From Vespula vulgaris (taxonomy: Eukaryota; Arthropoda; Insecta; Hymenoptera; Vespidae): a stretch of 64,000 nt of DNA. This document shows positions 40,588-52,206 of this stretch, piece after piece; position 1 is the stretch's first letter; each line of letters starts with the position of its first letter. A program made the translations under genes and the position numbers. Where the stretch lies: NCBI RefSeq assembly GCF_905475345.1, contig NC_066592.1, positions 5,527,501 through 5,591,500 of the forward strand, in the 5' to 3' direction. The notes under the pieces were generated by a model. The model was not told where the DNA came from. It was given only the letters and a program-made list of their open reading frames with translations, and made no database searches.

Positions 40588-41650
40588 TTTTCTCTTTCTT
40601 TCTTTTTCTATTCGCTAGACACGTTTCCTCGTCGCAAAATCCACCCTCGACCATCGCGATTGGTTTTACGCGTAGATCTCTGCAACAGACTGTGACATAT
40701 TAGGTTACCCCTCGAGGATATCATCCCTGTTTAAGAGACCCATAAAGAGAGGGTGACTCTAAAAGTAAATTTATTGTTTCGCGATGTTTAGTGGCCGAAC
40801 GAAAGCCGTGGGAGCGAACGTCGTTCTTTCCCTCGTTCTATAATAATATCTTTTCAACGTACTTAAAGAACTTTAATTCATCTTGATTAACTAATTGAAT
40901 TAATTGAATGGAATTTTTATTTTTATCTAATTCCTTTGATCGCTCTAATTACTTATTCTATTACTGTAATTATTTGTAAGTTATTAATTTAACGATTTAT
41001 ATGGTATATTCGTAGGAATATTTTTTATTGGAATTGGTTGGAAATATAACGAATTCATAGATTTAGAATATTTCAAATTTTCGAAAAGAGAATTTTTGCC
41101 GAACAATAAAGCGTTCTCGACGATACGGACCCGGTGCAAAGAGTAGTCCGGCAAAGAGTAGTCGGGCCAACGCTTTTTCGGAGAATTTATGGTCCCTCTT
41201 TATCGGCATGAAATTCGGAACGGGGAAAAGCCGCTCTCCATAAAAATTCATAGCTTGCGTAAACGTCTCTTCGCTTCTCGGCCACACTTGACAAACTGCG
41301 GTCTATCCCTTCGTTTCACGAGATATCGATCTTTCCACACTATGTGTATATCTATCTGTCTATCTATATACATATATCACTGTAATATTTTTATTCGTGG
41401 TTCTTCGAAAAAAAAAGAGAAAAAAGAAAAAGTAGAAGGTCGAATGACGAGTGAAAGAAGAAAAGGAAAAGAAGATATAAAGCGAGGTAAAAGACATATT
41501 ACTTTGATTATCGTTAGAAACAAAAAAAAAATATAGAAAAACGTGAAGTATATTTAAATGAATCGATCGTGAAATAACGACACCACTTATATAACGCGTA
41601 TCTATTGCGAGAAGAACTTAAGTGTAACGCGTATAGAAAGAGGAAGGTAG

Positions 41651-41690
41651 TCGTTCGTTCGTTCGTTCGTTCGTTCGTTCGTTCGTTCGT
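41651..41690 (+). repeat. (CGTT)n array
   Basis: Ten tetranucleotide units. A smaller CGTT array is at 30897-30912. Confidence 0.9.
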
Positions 41691-42191
41691 CGAGAAAGAA
41701 AATCTAGTCGCGTGACGAAAAAATGGAAAGGAAATGAGGCGAAACGGGAACGCACGGCGTAGATTTATACGCGGCTTATACATAGTAGAAGTAACTACGC
41801 GTATATACGTTTAGTTCAAGATATCGTGATAGCTCAAAGTGTTCACAAGCAAACCTCGTGCGAGTCACACGTGTCCCGATACTTTCCTATCGTTTAACGA
41901 AGCGTTCGATCTTTCGAAGGCTAACGGTACTAATGCGAACCCTCGCGACGTATTTCTATTTCTTCGACGACGCCTCGAAACTGGATAATTCCTTACTTGC
42001 GAGTAAAAGAAACGAAAAAAGAAATGACGAAGGAGGAAGGAAAAAAAAAACAAGAATTAAATCGCAAAGAGAAAAGAAAAAAAAAGGGAATTAAAAGGGA
42101 AAAGAAATATTAATGAAAAAGAAGAAGAAAGAAAGAAAGAAAAAAAAAAAAGAAACGTGCCGCAGACTCACATAGCGAGAGTCACAGCCAA

Positions 42192-42199
42192 ATGCAAAT
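42192..42199 (+). promoter_or_regulatory. POU octamer site (fourth intronic copy)
   Basis: ATGCAAATTA lies in a short unique segment between A-rich and T-rich tracts. It is the fourth exact octamer I found in the intron. Confidence 0.25.
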
Positions 42200-42370
42200 T
42201 ATCCGCTTTCGCGCTCGTGCCTTTTTCTTTCTACCTTTTCTTCTTTTTTTCTTTTTTCTTTTACCCTTCTCCACTTCTCTCATTTTACAATCGAGAAACA
42301 CGGCTACCGCGCAAGTAAATCAACGAGAGATAGGAATTTTTCACGATTACGTTACGGAGTTGTAGAGGTT

Positions 42371-42449
42371 GGTAGGTAGATATCTACCTACCTACCTACC
42401 TACCTACCTACCTACCTACCTACCTACCTACCTACCTACCTACCTACCT
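42371..42449. repeat. (CTAC)n array opening with a perfect palindrome
   Basis: GGTAGGTAGATATCTACCTACC at 42371-42392 (centre GATATC) is followed by about sixteen CTAC units to 42449. Confidence 0.88.
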
Positions 42450-42973
42450 CGTCTCGATTTCATCGACGTCGATATGATTTACGCGATAATCGATTAAACT
42501 GCTTGTGCCTTTAAGCTTACAACCCAAGCAACTTCCTATGTATTCGTCGATCGGTTCGCTTTTGCAAACGAGTTTCGCGGTCGATCAAGGCCGTCGACCA
42601 CATTGCAGAGAGTTACGAATGTTGTCCGTTTGGTCCATGCAAAGAAATATTTAACAACAGCTTTCTTCGATTTCGAAAATATGGAAAAATCGAGACTACG
42701 TTACGCAAGGTCTTCGAAGAAACGTCTAAGCTAATCTAGCTTAGCTAGCCAGCTAACTGCTAGCTGGTAAGCTAACTCGTAAAAACACTTCGTGTTTGGC
42801 GCCCGCACGGAAAAACAACTCGAACTCGAGCACGGTGCAGTTCCACGGAGTAAATTTAATATCGATTCCGCTGCATTCCGGTGTAAACATGCCTCGCAAT
42901 TATCCCGGCCATTATTCGTAACTCCTTGGTTCCTCCTTTACTTCGTGAGGCACACGCAACGCGATCAGCCTTT

Positions 42974-43175
42974 TCCTCCTCCTCCTCCTCTTCTTCTTCT
43001 TATTCTCTTCTTTTTCTTCTTCTTATTCTTCTTCTTGTTCTTCTTCTTGTTCTTCTTCTTCTTCTTCTTCTTCTCTTATCCCTTTTGCCGAGAGCCGATA
43101 GGTCGCGCAAGGTGCACGAGAAGAAGAAGAAGAAGAAGAAGAAGAAGAAGAAGAAGAAGAGGAAGAAAAATAAGG
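42974..43175. repeat. Long TTC/GAA inverted repeat
   Basis: A roughly 100-nt TTC-type array (42977-43074) and a roughly 45-nt GAA array (43119-43165) lie on the same strand around a 44-nt unique spacer. Confidence 0.85.
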
Positions 43176-43906
43176 AAGAAAAGATGAACACGACCATATG
43201 CATCTGCTAAAAGATGAAAATCGCGGGCAAACTTTTGACGTGTTCGGTATATGCCGGAAGTTTTTGCTGAGAGAATCCCGGAAGGGTTCGTTGCACCCTA
43301 CATTCGTATTACCGTGTGTGAGAAAAGCTGATCTCTCTTTCTCTCTCTTTTTCTCGTATTTCTCGAGCGTTCGCGTGCCGATCATTCGACTTCCTTTGTC
43401 ACCTTAAGAACTATGTTGCCCCGTCATTTTTACGGTTTCTCTCGTGAGAGAACAAAATTTTTCTTTTTTCTGAAAAATTCGAGAGAAGAGAAGAAACGAA
43501 CCGAGAAGAGGAGAACAACAATGAAAAAAAGGAAAAGAGAGGAAAAAGAAAGAGAGAAAAAGGTGAGGACGCAATGTCGGTGAGCATGATCGGTCCGATA
43601 AATCATCGGGAACTCTCATGGAGGAGAGCAACGTATATACTCTGTTTTGGCTCGGTCACCACAGGGGGTTGGCACCCCTGCGGAGAATCCCTGCCATGCT
43701 GCCACGCTTCTTTCTTTCTACGTTCAAAGGTGTCGGGCACACCACTGCTCGAGCATTGTCCAACTCATTCTCGATTACGGTGATACAACATCGAGATAAA
43801 CGAGCCGATCGAAATATTTCAAGGAGGTCTCTCGGGTAGGACATTAAGGTATTTAAAGATTTGCAAAAGAATCTCTTTGCAGTTGTTATTAGTCTCTGAG
43901 TTCCAT

Positions 43907-43934
43907 ATATGTATATATATATATATAGTACTTA

Positions 43935-43977
<43 letters not shown>

Positions 43978-43979
43978 AA
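43907..43979. repeat. (TA)n with duplicated TAGTACTTAA ends
   Basis: Two TA arrays each end in TATATATATAGTACTTAA (ending at about 43935 and 43979), suggesting tandem duplication of the whole unit. Confidence 0.75.
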
Positions 43980-44140
43980 AGAAAAAACTGTAGTTAGGCT
44001 ATTTGCATGTAATTCGAGAAAAGAGACTCGTTAATAATCGTTTTCCACTTTACTCGAACGTGGGTTGCACGCCCGGAGGTGTCGAACCGATCGTCTATCG
44101 TTCGCTCTTTTCCCATGATGGTCCCTCGAATGACGCTGAC

Positions 44141-44197
44141 TCGCGATGATACGTCACGATAATGGCTGGTAATTCGACGTAGCATCGGTAAAGAAGT

Positions 44198-44289
<92 letters not shown>

Positions 44290-44387
44290 CGTGTCTGAGC
44301 CTACGAGGAATATTGTTTACAGCATTAAGCGAGAGAGAAAAAGAGAAAGATAGAGAGAGAGTTCTTCAGGCTTTTCAATTATCGAAC
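44141..44387 (+). repeat. Diverged direct duplication, copy A
   Basis: The segment begins TCGCGATGATACGTC (44141) and ends GGCTTTTCAATTATCGAAC (44369-44387), with a GA array inside. Copy B shows the same order at 44925-45091. Confidence 0.6.
44200..44287 (+). repeat. (GA)n, longest in the window
   Basis: About 43 uninterrupted GA units, 86 nt. Confidence 0.93.
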
Positions 44388-44520
44388 CTCCAAGCGATAT
44401 GATGATGGCTCGATGCAAGAAGGCACGTATAACTCGCTACAGGCCGTTACACGCGCCTAGTAAACCCACATGCAGTCCTGTATCTATCAAATTACAGCTT
44501 CTCGATCTTCTTCTTAGTAC

Positions 44521-44731
44521 ACGAGTTTTGGTATACTTTAGAAAGGATTGTTTATCGTAATATTTTTGTTTACTTTGTAGAAAATCAATGAACTTGATAG
44601 AGGACATTTTGTATCGTACGATGTAGGTATATCTTTCTCGCAGTAGACGAGATTTGATAACTTTAGGAAGGACTGTGCATCGTAATTTTTTTTTCTCTAC
44701 TTCGTAGAAAATCAACGAACTTTATACAGGA
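44521..44731 (+). repeat. 126-nt-period tandem duplication
   Basis: 44521-44605 and 44647-44731 align along their length, with shared blocks such as TTTAG-AAGGA, ATCGTAATATTTTT and GTAGAAAATCAAYGAACTT. Many substitutions separate the copies, so the event is old. Confidence 0.65.
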
Positions 44732-44743
44732 TTATTATTTGAG

Positions 44744-44780
<37 letters not shown>

Positions 44781-44924
44781 TTATTATATATTTAAATTAT
44801 TTTGAGAACATTATCAATGACGTTCCTTGATCTTTAGCTAATATCATCGAAGAGATACGGGGCATTGACCATCAAGCAGATCACCAGGTCTCTTTACGTT
44901 GCATTGTTCGCTGAATAATTTCGT

Positions 44925-45091
44925 TCGCGACGATACGTCGGTATAATGACCGATAATTTCGCTCGTGCGTGCAACGAGAACATCGACGTGCACGATGATG
45001 ATGAAGTCAGAAAGAGAAATGAGTGAGAGAGAGAGAGAGAGAAAGAGAAAAGGAGAAAGAGGGATAGAACTTGGCTTTTCAATTATCGAAC
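44925..45091 (+). repeat. Diverged direct duplication, copy B
   Basis: TCGCGACGATACGTC (44925), a shorter GA array and an exact GGCTTTTCAATTATCGAAC (45073-45091). The offset from copy A falls from 784 to 704 nt across the segment because of the GA length difference. Confidence 0.6.
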
Positions 45092-45116
45092 TATCGAGAC
45101 AGACAGACAGACAGAC

Positions 45117-45149
<33 letters not shown>

Positions 45150-46454
45150 CGATTTCTAAGTAGATGTACTTGTGTGTGTGTGTGTGTGTAGACACACGTT
45201 CGTAAATAAGAAGCATAAACGAAAGAGCTTGTCTTAGCCAATTTACGCGAACTGAAATTACTCGACGAATTTTGCAGCTTAAATAGTTATGGTCCCCTTC
45301 TCGTTCGATAATTGAGGTACACTTTCTTTAAAAATGGTTATAATTTGTGAGAAAAAAAAGAAGCAAGAGAAAAAGAAAGAAATTTCCACGTCTTCGAGGA
45401 AGGTACATTGTCTGTGTAAGAGCAGGTCAATCGATGTCAAGAACGATTAAGAAATTTGAAGGGTGATCATTCTCAGGGATTTATTATCGCGAATAATATG
45501 TTTTACGAATTCTTAATATCTATCAATGAAATAATACACACAGATAAACATACATGCATGTACATATAAAAACAGACGGATTAAAATTTCGTCAGAAGTG
45601 GAATTAATTCTTTGATTCTATCGAAAATCGATACGTTAAAACGTCGTATTTTGGTTTTCGATGGAAAAAAAAAATTAACGACCTAGTAACAAAATAGAAT
45701 ACGGTTTCTGAGAACGATCAATCATATCTAAAAACGGTTTTCCAAGGGTAAACGTTTCAGGAAGAATGGCAGCCATATTGTCACATCGTAGAACATCTGC
45801 CAGTTTCATGCTCGAATCTACGAAACGAACTACTATGTCGAAGAGAATCGAAAATCAGTAGAGTCTTAAAGAGGAATGTGATTTCTTACTTGAACTATCT
45901 TTATTTTTATCGATGAAAATAATTCATTCTGAAGATTTTTATTCGTATGATGTCTGTAAATAGGTATATATATATCTTTTTCGAGAAAAAACCATCTTTT
46001 ATTTAGTGTTTCATTTTACACGGTGATATGTCGTATAAAGTAGCACATTATCGAAAAGAAGAAAATTTATCGTTGATTTATTCACGATGATATGTGTGTG
46101 TAAAAGAGAGAGAGAGAAAGGAAAAAAGAGAAGAAGAGAGAGAAAAAGAAAGATACAGATATACAGAGACAGAAAGAGAGAGAGAGAGGGAGAGAGAGAG
46201 AGAGAGAGAGAGAGTAAGAGAGTAAGAGAGTAAAAGACTCTCGTAAAATCGGCGACGATTATAAAACGATTTTCAACGAGCTCGCACGAGTAGGTATACC
46301 ATAACCGCTGGGAGTTTTGTAACTCGCAATTTACACCGGAGAATCCTGCGGTTTTGATCACACGAGCTTTCCCAACGAGACCACATCGTTTTTCGCACGT
46401 TCTGAAGTGGGTAGGTATCATAAACGTTACGAGGAGAGATATTATCGTCATATA

Positions 46455-46490
<36 letters not shown>

Positions 46491-46879
46491 TGTCAGTAGC
46501 TTAAAAATTTCGGGAAATAAATAAATTCGTTCGTACAAAGTATCTATAGCCTTCGGGTAAATATCTCGTGTCGTGCGATCTCTCGATGAAGAAAAAGAAA
46601 AAAGATGGGAAAAGAAGGAACAAAAAATAAGAAGAAGATGATGAAGAAGATGATGTAGAAGATGATGAAGAGGAGGAGGAGGAGAATTGCGTGTTTTTTT
46701 CGGTAGATTGCGGTTTAAGATTTAAGGAAATAAGGTCTAGCTAGCCCTCTCTTCTAGGATAGCCGTCTACTTCTCCTTTCCCTCAGAAATAGGACAAATT
46801 AGGATGGCATTTTCGTGGGGCATCCGGTGTGCTCCCAGGTAAAGCCTCTTAAAGGCTCGCATAAAAAGGCCTTCTCGCT

Positions 46880-46918
<39 letters not shown>

Positions 46919-49813
46919 CTCTTTCTCTCTTTCTCTCTATTTTTCTCTTGGTTCAGTGTGATCCCATGAAAGGGATTCAAAGATTTTTGCGACAAACTCC
47001 CAGCTCGACAGTCACCAGTTCGCAGTCCATTGTTGTCCTTGAAAATGTCAACGGTGGCGACCCTCGAGAAAAGACTCTTTTACTTCTTTTTACTTTGTCA
47101 ATCCCTCCCCACTTTCCTCTCTCTCTCTCTCTCTCTCTCTCTTTTCTCTCTCTCTCTCTCTTCTCGAGGAATCGGATTATCGGATTACCGATAGTAAAAG
47201 TGAAGTGGACCGATGTAGAAAAGGAAAACCGGAAAACGATGTCACCCGAATGTTCTCTCCTGAGTTTGACAGGTGTAACTGCCTGTTGAAGTATTAAATA
47301 TTAGGTATCAGTTGATAGATACCTTATGTGTTGATAGATCAGAGAGAAAGAAGAGTGCTTTTTAACTTTTCAATAAAAGTCGATTTGCCGTATATCATGA
47401 TCGACAGTTTGTGGAAGATAAGATCATTAATAATTTCTTGGATATGATCGAAGTTCTTACGCGTATGCAGGTACGAAAGGAGGGAAGGAGAAAGAGGGAT
47501 GGAAGTAGAGTATGTATGGAAAGCTTTCGTTACGATAATAGAGAAAGAGAGAGAGATATATATATTATGTCAATAAATGAGAAGAGGAGGTGCCACGGCT
47601 TTGCTTCGTGAATTAGTGAAAATCGTTCGTAGAATAAGAACTCGTCGATCGATATATACATACGAAGGTATTAAGTATTGACGTATTATCGATTCAGTTT
47701 GAGAAATAGCCATTGGTCATGTCGATTCTTCTGTGTGTGCTCGAATAAACGGGTCGTTTGGAATGAAGAAAAAAAGAAAAAGAAAGAAGAAAATAGAAGA
47801 AGAGAATAAATAGATCGACGGTACAATTTACAAAGGAAGAAGAAAAAGAAAAAAAAATGAGGCTGAGCGAATGAAAAGGGAAACAACAACGTGCGAATAC
47901 GATCGACGAAAAATTTGATCAAAAAAATTTCGAAAGGACGTAAGGTTCGTCCTTCGTATGACGTATGAGAGAGAAACAGAGAGAAAGAGAGAGAGAGAGA
48001 GAGAAAGTATCCTATCTTCGCACGTATCTTCCCATTGGATAGGATCGAGAGGAAGTAGGCATCGTGTTTCCTACTCACGCATCCTGTCAAGTGGATCCTC
48101 TAGGAGGCACAAAGGAGATCAGACAAATAATTGGCTCCTAGGGTGCACAGGTAGGAAGGAGAGAGGACCCTGTCCGTTTCATTTCTAAAAACCTTGCGCA
48201 AGGACCATTGTCCTGAAGGACACTCGATACATTTAGAAAAATACTTCGATAGATAGGGAGGAAATAGAAGGGCAAATCTTATTCTTTCGATTTGTAAACA
48301 ATTTTATAGATTGTGGGTGTCGTTACTATTTTCGATTTTTATAGATAATATATTTTTTTACTTGTCGACGTAATATGTTGTTTCGATCGAGCGACGTAAT
48401 TATTCTGCGTTAATGGTTATAATTTAATTTCTCGATTCGAGTGCGAATAATTATTCCCTGTTTTTTTTTTCTTTCTTTTTTGTTTTTCTTTTTGTCCATC
48501 GTGAGATTTATTTTCAAGCTCGATACGAGAGATAGAGAGAGGGAAAGAGAGAGATAGAGAGAGATGGACGAAGCAGAGGAAAAAACAGATTTCTGGTTAC
48601 TTAATAAATATACTTGCCTTTCACTTCGGTGTCTACGGATTTAATTACTTTTTTAGGTCGACTCGTAAATCATTCCGACGGGAGTGCGTTCTTCCTGCCG
48701 AGTCATAAAATAAAGAGTTCAAGCCAAGACGTAGAGAACAACTTTGAACACGTGTCGTCGAGGTTGGAAAAGGATTCAGTATGCCACTCGATTCGTTTCG
48801 AGAGAAAGAGGAGAATAAGAAAAAGAGAGAGAGAGAGAGAGAAAAAAAGGAGATGGAACAAGTCTTTAAGAATTGCCGCTTCTGTCAAAACAGGTCGGAT
48901 CATCCGGGATGATCGTGGACTTATCTCAGGATCTAGTCGATAATAATGGACCTTTATGTTACTTTTGCTGAAGCTTTTTTTTTCTTTTTTCTTTCTTCTT
49001 GAAAAAAAAGTTCTTCGAAAACGACGATCGATCGGTATTGATGAAAAAATAATAGTTAGCATCGAAACGTAGCATGGACTCGAATTATTTTTTTAACGTA
49101 GATACGTAGAATATTTCGATCGTGTAAGCGTACGTCGAAATCGTTCAACGTGAATGAAGAGAACTTAGATCGTAATCTAGATAGAATGTTAGCAGGTTAC
49201 AAGACCAACCGATGAGAGATCGTTTAAAAGATGAACGAAAAGAGTCAAAGATGGAAGTTATCTCTTAGAAGGTTCGAACGGTGCGACACCTCTTTCAAAA
49301 TGGCTACTAATTTGTCCTACCGACAAGATCTTTTATCGGTACTTCGTAAGGGTACCGTCGAAAGGCGACGGTAGCGGTTGATCCCAAAAATCGATCTTTC
49401 TTTTCTACCTGCTGTTAGGATTAAGATCCCTATCCGAAAGAAGATGAAACGATCTATCGACCTAAAGCAGAAGGCATCGGGATAACTCTTCTTCTTTCTT
49501 TTTTTTTTCTTTCTTTCCCTTGTCCTTTTCTTTCTTTTTTTATTTTTTTAGAATTCTATCGTATCCATTTCGATGATTTTTTAATGTTAAGTAAACTTAC
49601 TAATATATAAAAGAAGTGGAAGGAAAACGATTCAGTAGCGTTCATAGTTAATAATAACCGAAAGGAGTAGTTTGTAAAATAAATATCATATTCTCTAGAT
49701 GATCAAATCTAAAGCCAGTAAATAATCTAAATACATAGAATGTATTAATAAAAGAACAAAAGAACGAGAGGAAAAGATAGAAAATGAAAAAAACCGATCG
49801 GCCTGAGACTCAC

Positions 49814-49900
49814 CACATGTCCATGAGCGGGTGACTTGGCGATGGATTGCAGCTGCGGATAAAGTTGACCAGCCGCGGCTGGTGTCATGTCGGTCAGCAT
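49814..49900 (-). CDS. Sp1: First coding exon of the Sp8/9 gene (29 codons)
   Basis: On the minus strand an ATG at 49900-49898 opens 29 codons: MLTDMTPAAAG, then QLYPQLQSIAKSPAHGHV. They end exactly at a consensus donor, GTG|GTGAGT, at 49813. The phase is 0, so the codons join directly to GAT CAT CCG at 25701 to give ...GHV-DHPGLRGTPLA. An in-frame TGA at 49949-49951 upstream of the ATG supports this as the start, although the frame is open from there (VALTFGPSVEGPND) and those codons would be 5' UTR. The peptide is rich in Pro, Ala and Gln and is not low-complexity, unlike nearly every other short ORF here. No other coding exon in the same phase is visible between this exon and 25.7 kb. What is missing is transcript evidence; the call rests on the start, donor, phase and peptide quality. 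Confidence 0.82.
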
Positions 49901-50280
49901 GTCGTTAGGTCCTTCGACACTTGGACCGAATGTTAAAGCGACTCGTTTTCACCAAAAGGGCGTTGCGTCTTTTTCCTCCCTCCCTCCCTCTCCCTCTCTC
50001 TCCCTCTCTCTATCTATCTATCTTATTATCTCTATCCGTTTCTCTTTTTTCCTTAGCAAAATCGAAAAAAAAAATGTAGTCTTGTCTTTTCGTCGCGTTC
50101 GCGTTTTTTTCCTCTTTTGCGAAACGTCAACACACCAGCACACGAAAATCACGGCCGAAGATAACGACGACGACAACGACGAAGACGAAGACGAAGACGA
50201 AGGAACAACGAACAACGACGGCAAGAGAGAACGTACGATCGAGAACGAACGGTATCTCTCGAGACTACTCAGTGCGTGAA

Positions 50281-50904
50281 TCGGCACGGGCTGAAGGAGC
50301 TGAGTGTTGCGTGTACCGTCGGAAAAAAAGCTTGACTCGAGCTGGTTGAAGGAACCGGTTAACGTGGTTCCCGCTCTTCGCCCCGTGACAGACTGCCGGC
50401 CAACCGATCGGCTTTCCCCGATCACGGCCGGGGGAATGGTGCACGTAGCGGAGGAGGTAGTAGTAGGTTGGAGAGCCGGCTCTGTGTGCCCCGGGCGAGG
50501 ACGCAGTGGGCGTTCCAACGGAACTAGAACCCGGCCGAATAGGCGGTACCTGAACCTTGTTGAGTCCACGCCTATGTGCGTGTACAAGCTCCGCCTTATT
50601 ACAGCGTTACCTTACATTCCGGTTCTATTCGATCCCCTACCAGTGAACTCTAGCGAACCCCCACTTGGTAACATCGTCCAACCTCTCTTTCCATCTCCCT
50701 CGTGCGTTCTCATCCGACCCCTTTCTTCTTCCTTCTCTCACGAACGAGTCGACTTATCCGTCGAAATGCGCGCGCATCGCTCTCTGAGTCGCCGCCGTCG
50801 CCGTTGTTCTTCGTCTTTTGAAAGGGAAGGGGCACGCGCGACGAACACTTGGCTTGCTTGCTTCCTTGCTTGCTTGCTTGCTTCCTCGCTTGCTTGCTTG
50901 CTTA

Positions 50905-50935
<31 letters not shown>

Positions 50936-50978
50936 GCTGTGTATATTTCTCTCTGTCTTTCTGTCTATCTTTCTCTTC

Positions 50979-51011
<33 letters not shown>

Positions 51012-51130
51012 CTTCTTCTTCTCTTATTCGCTGTTTCAGTCACTGAGTTCGTCCCGCTTGTTCGATCGACTCCTCTCCTTCGTCGTCGTTCCTTACTTCG
51101 CGGATCGAGCCACTCTACGTGACCCGGAGC
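50281..51130 (-). promoter_or_regulatory. GC-rich 5' UTR/promoter region of the Sp8/9 gene
   Basis: Immediately upstream of the first coding exon, roughly 50340-50600 is markedly GC- and CpG-rich for this window, with palindromic GCCGGCC/CGGCCGG around 50396-50440. It is followed by a degenerate (TTGC)n tract and TC-rich sequence. Long open frames cross it on both strands, as expected where stop codons are rare. The position relative to the start codon and the composition suggest promoter and 5' UTR. No TATA box or transcription start can be fixed from sequence alone; a TCAGTG initiator-like motif occurs on the minus strand at 51041-51046. Confidence 0.4.
50852..50938 (+). repeat. (TTGC)n array in the 5' region
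   Basis: About twenty TTGC units with TTCC/TTAC variants, upstream of the first coding exon. It encodes Leu/Ala/Cys repeats in open frames but is not credible protein. Confidence 0.88.
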
Positions 51131-52157
51131 CCTCCTATCGGCGTTCTCCCATAGTAACGGTATGCCTGTCATTGTTATTTAAATATCGACGCACCAAACC
51201 ACGTCCCGTTATTATTTCTCCACGATGGGAATGCCCCGACTAGTAGTATTAGTACTAGCTGTACTGGTAGTAGTAGGCAGATATTTACGTACGACACGTT
51301 AAACTTTTCCCTTGATATTTTAATGGAATTTTAACCTGTATATAAAGTTAATGTACCATTTTGTACGGTATAATAATAATGATGATGATGACGAAATACC
51401 CTCCTCGGTATGGAAAACTATTAGAATCTTGGATATCATAATGCCGCTGCCGCCGCCGCAGTCTTCTCCAACGATCCGCGTAAAGTTGCCCGAGAGAATC
51501 ACCGGTATATATCGTCTCGTCTCGCGCCTAATGCGATTTTAATCGCGGAGTTTGAATTTCAAATGCTTATCGACTACGTCTTATAAAGCGGAACGCTCTC
51601 GGTAAAATGTACGACGAAGAAGGAACCAATTATCATTCTTCGAGTCAGTGGCGTCTTCCCGTTGACTTTTATGTTTAATATCGATCGTATCTTTCAGCGA
51701 TCGATTACAGCGATTATCAGAAACTCATTACGTTCTTCTTGGAAATAGATAGAATTAGAAACATCGGAATGATAAGAGACCGAAGAAAAAAAAAAAGAAA
51801 ATATCGACGAAATAAATGAATCAAGAACGAAGAACGCCCGCGAGTTCTTTTTACCTTTTCCTTTTATTTTATTTTATATATTTTTTTTTTCTCTTTCTCG
51901 GAGGGACGAACGAATAAAAACGAGGAAAAAAAAGAAGAAAATTAGGCAAGGTATACCATGCTAATCCGACTCGAATTAGGTAGAGGCGAGAATAAGTAGA
52001 AGATAAGTGTCTACGCCAGTGATCCGGTCGCGACGTGGACGAGAACGCGTCAGGCTCGCATTAGGACCTAATTTTCCATAATGGAAGAAGACTGCGGCGC
52101 CACTGCGGCGGGACGAGCATCTAATCGCGGTCCATTCATAACCGCTCTTCGTGCTTC

Positions 52158-52206
52158 TTCTTCTTCTTCTTCTTCTCCTTCTTCTCCTTCTTCTTCTTCT
52201 TCTTCT
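52158..52206 (+). repeat. (TTC)n array
   Basis: About sixteen TTC/TCC units. Confidence 0.88.

Larger units (their letters stand above)
25702..49813 (-). other. Sp1: Large first intron of the Sp8/9 gene (24.1 kb)
   Basis: The intron is bounded by a GTGAGT donor at 49813 and a TTTTTGTTTTTCTACG...TTGCAG acceptor at 25702. It holds no supported exon in either strand. Open frames within it are readings of microsatellites or short and unremarkable. Its contents are dense GA/TC, TA, TTC, GGTA and CAACAG microsatellites; four ATGCAAAT octamers (26006, 26437, 33471 reverse, 42192); a palindromic CRE at 28539-28548; several GC hairpins; and diverged duplications at 44.1-45.1 kb. If the 57.3 kb exon is real, the alternative intron is 31.6 kb. 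Long first introns are usual for developmental regulators and commonly carry enhancers; that function here is inference. Confidence 0.75.

Noticed and set aside
42384..42449. Regularly spaced repeats as a possible CRISPR array
   Set aside because: It is a simple CTAC tetranucleotide array with no spacers, in a eukaryotic genome.
49320..49380. ACCGTCG/CGACGGT hairpin
   Set aside because: A 7-bp stem of this kind is expected several times by chance in 64 kb, and nothing around it suggests function.
50018..50587. A 189-codon minus-strand open frame upstream of exon 1
   Set aside because: It covers the presumed promoter and 5' UTR, contains a Ser run from a trinucleotide array and has no family features. 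Openness is explained by composition.
50304..51122. A 272-codon plus-strand open frame opposite the Sp8/9 5' region
   Set aside because: It runs through a GC-rich stretch with few stops and then the TTGC and TC arrays. No recognisable domain, and the second half is repeat-encoded Leu/Ala/Cys/Ser.
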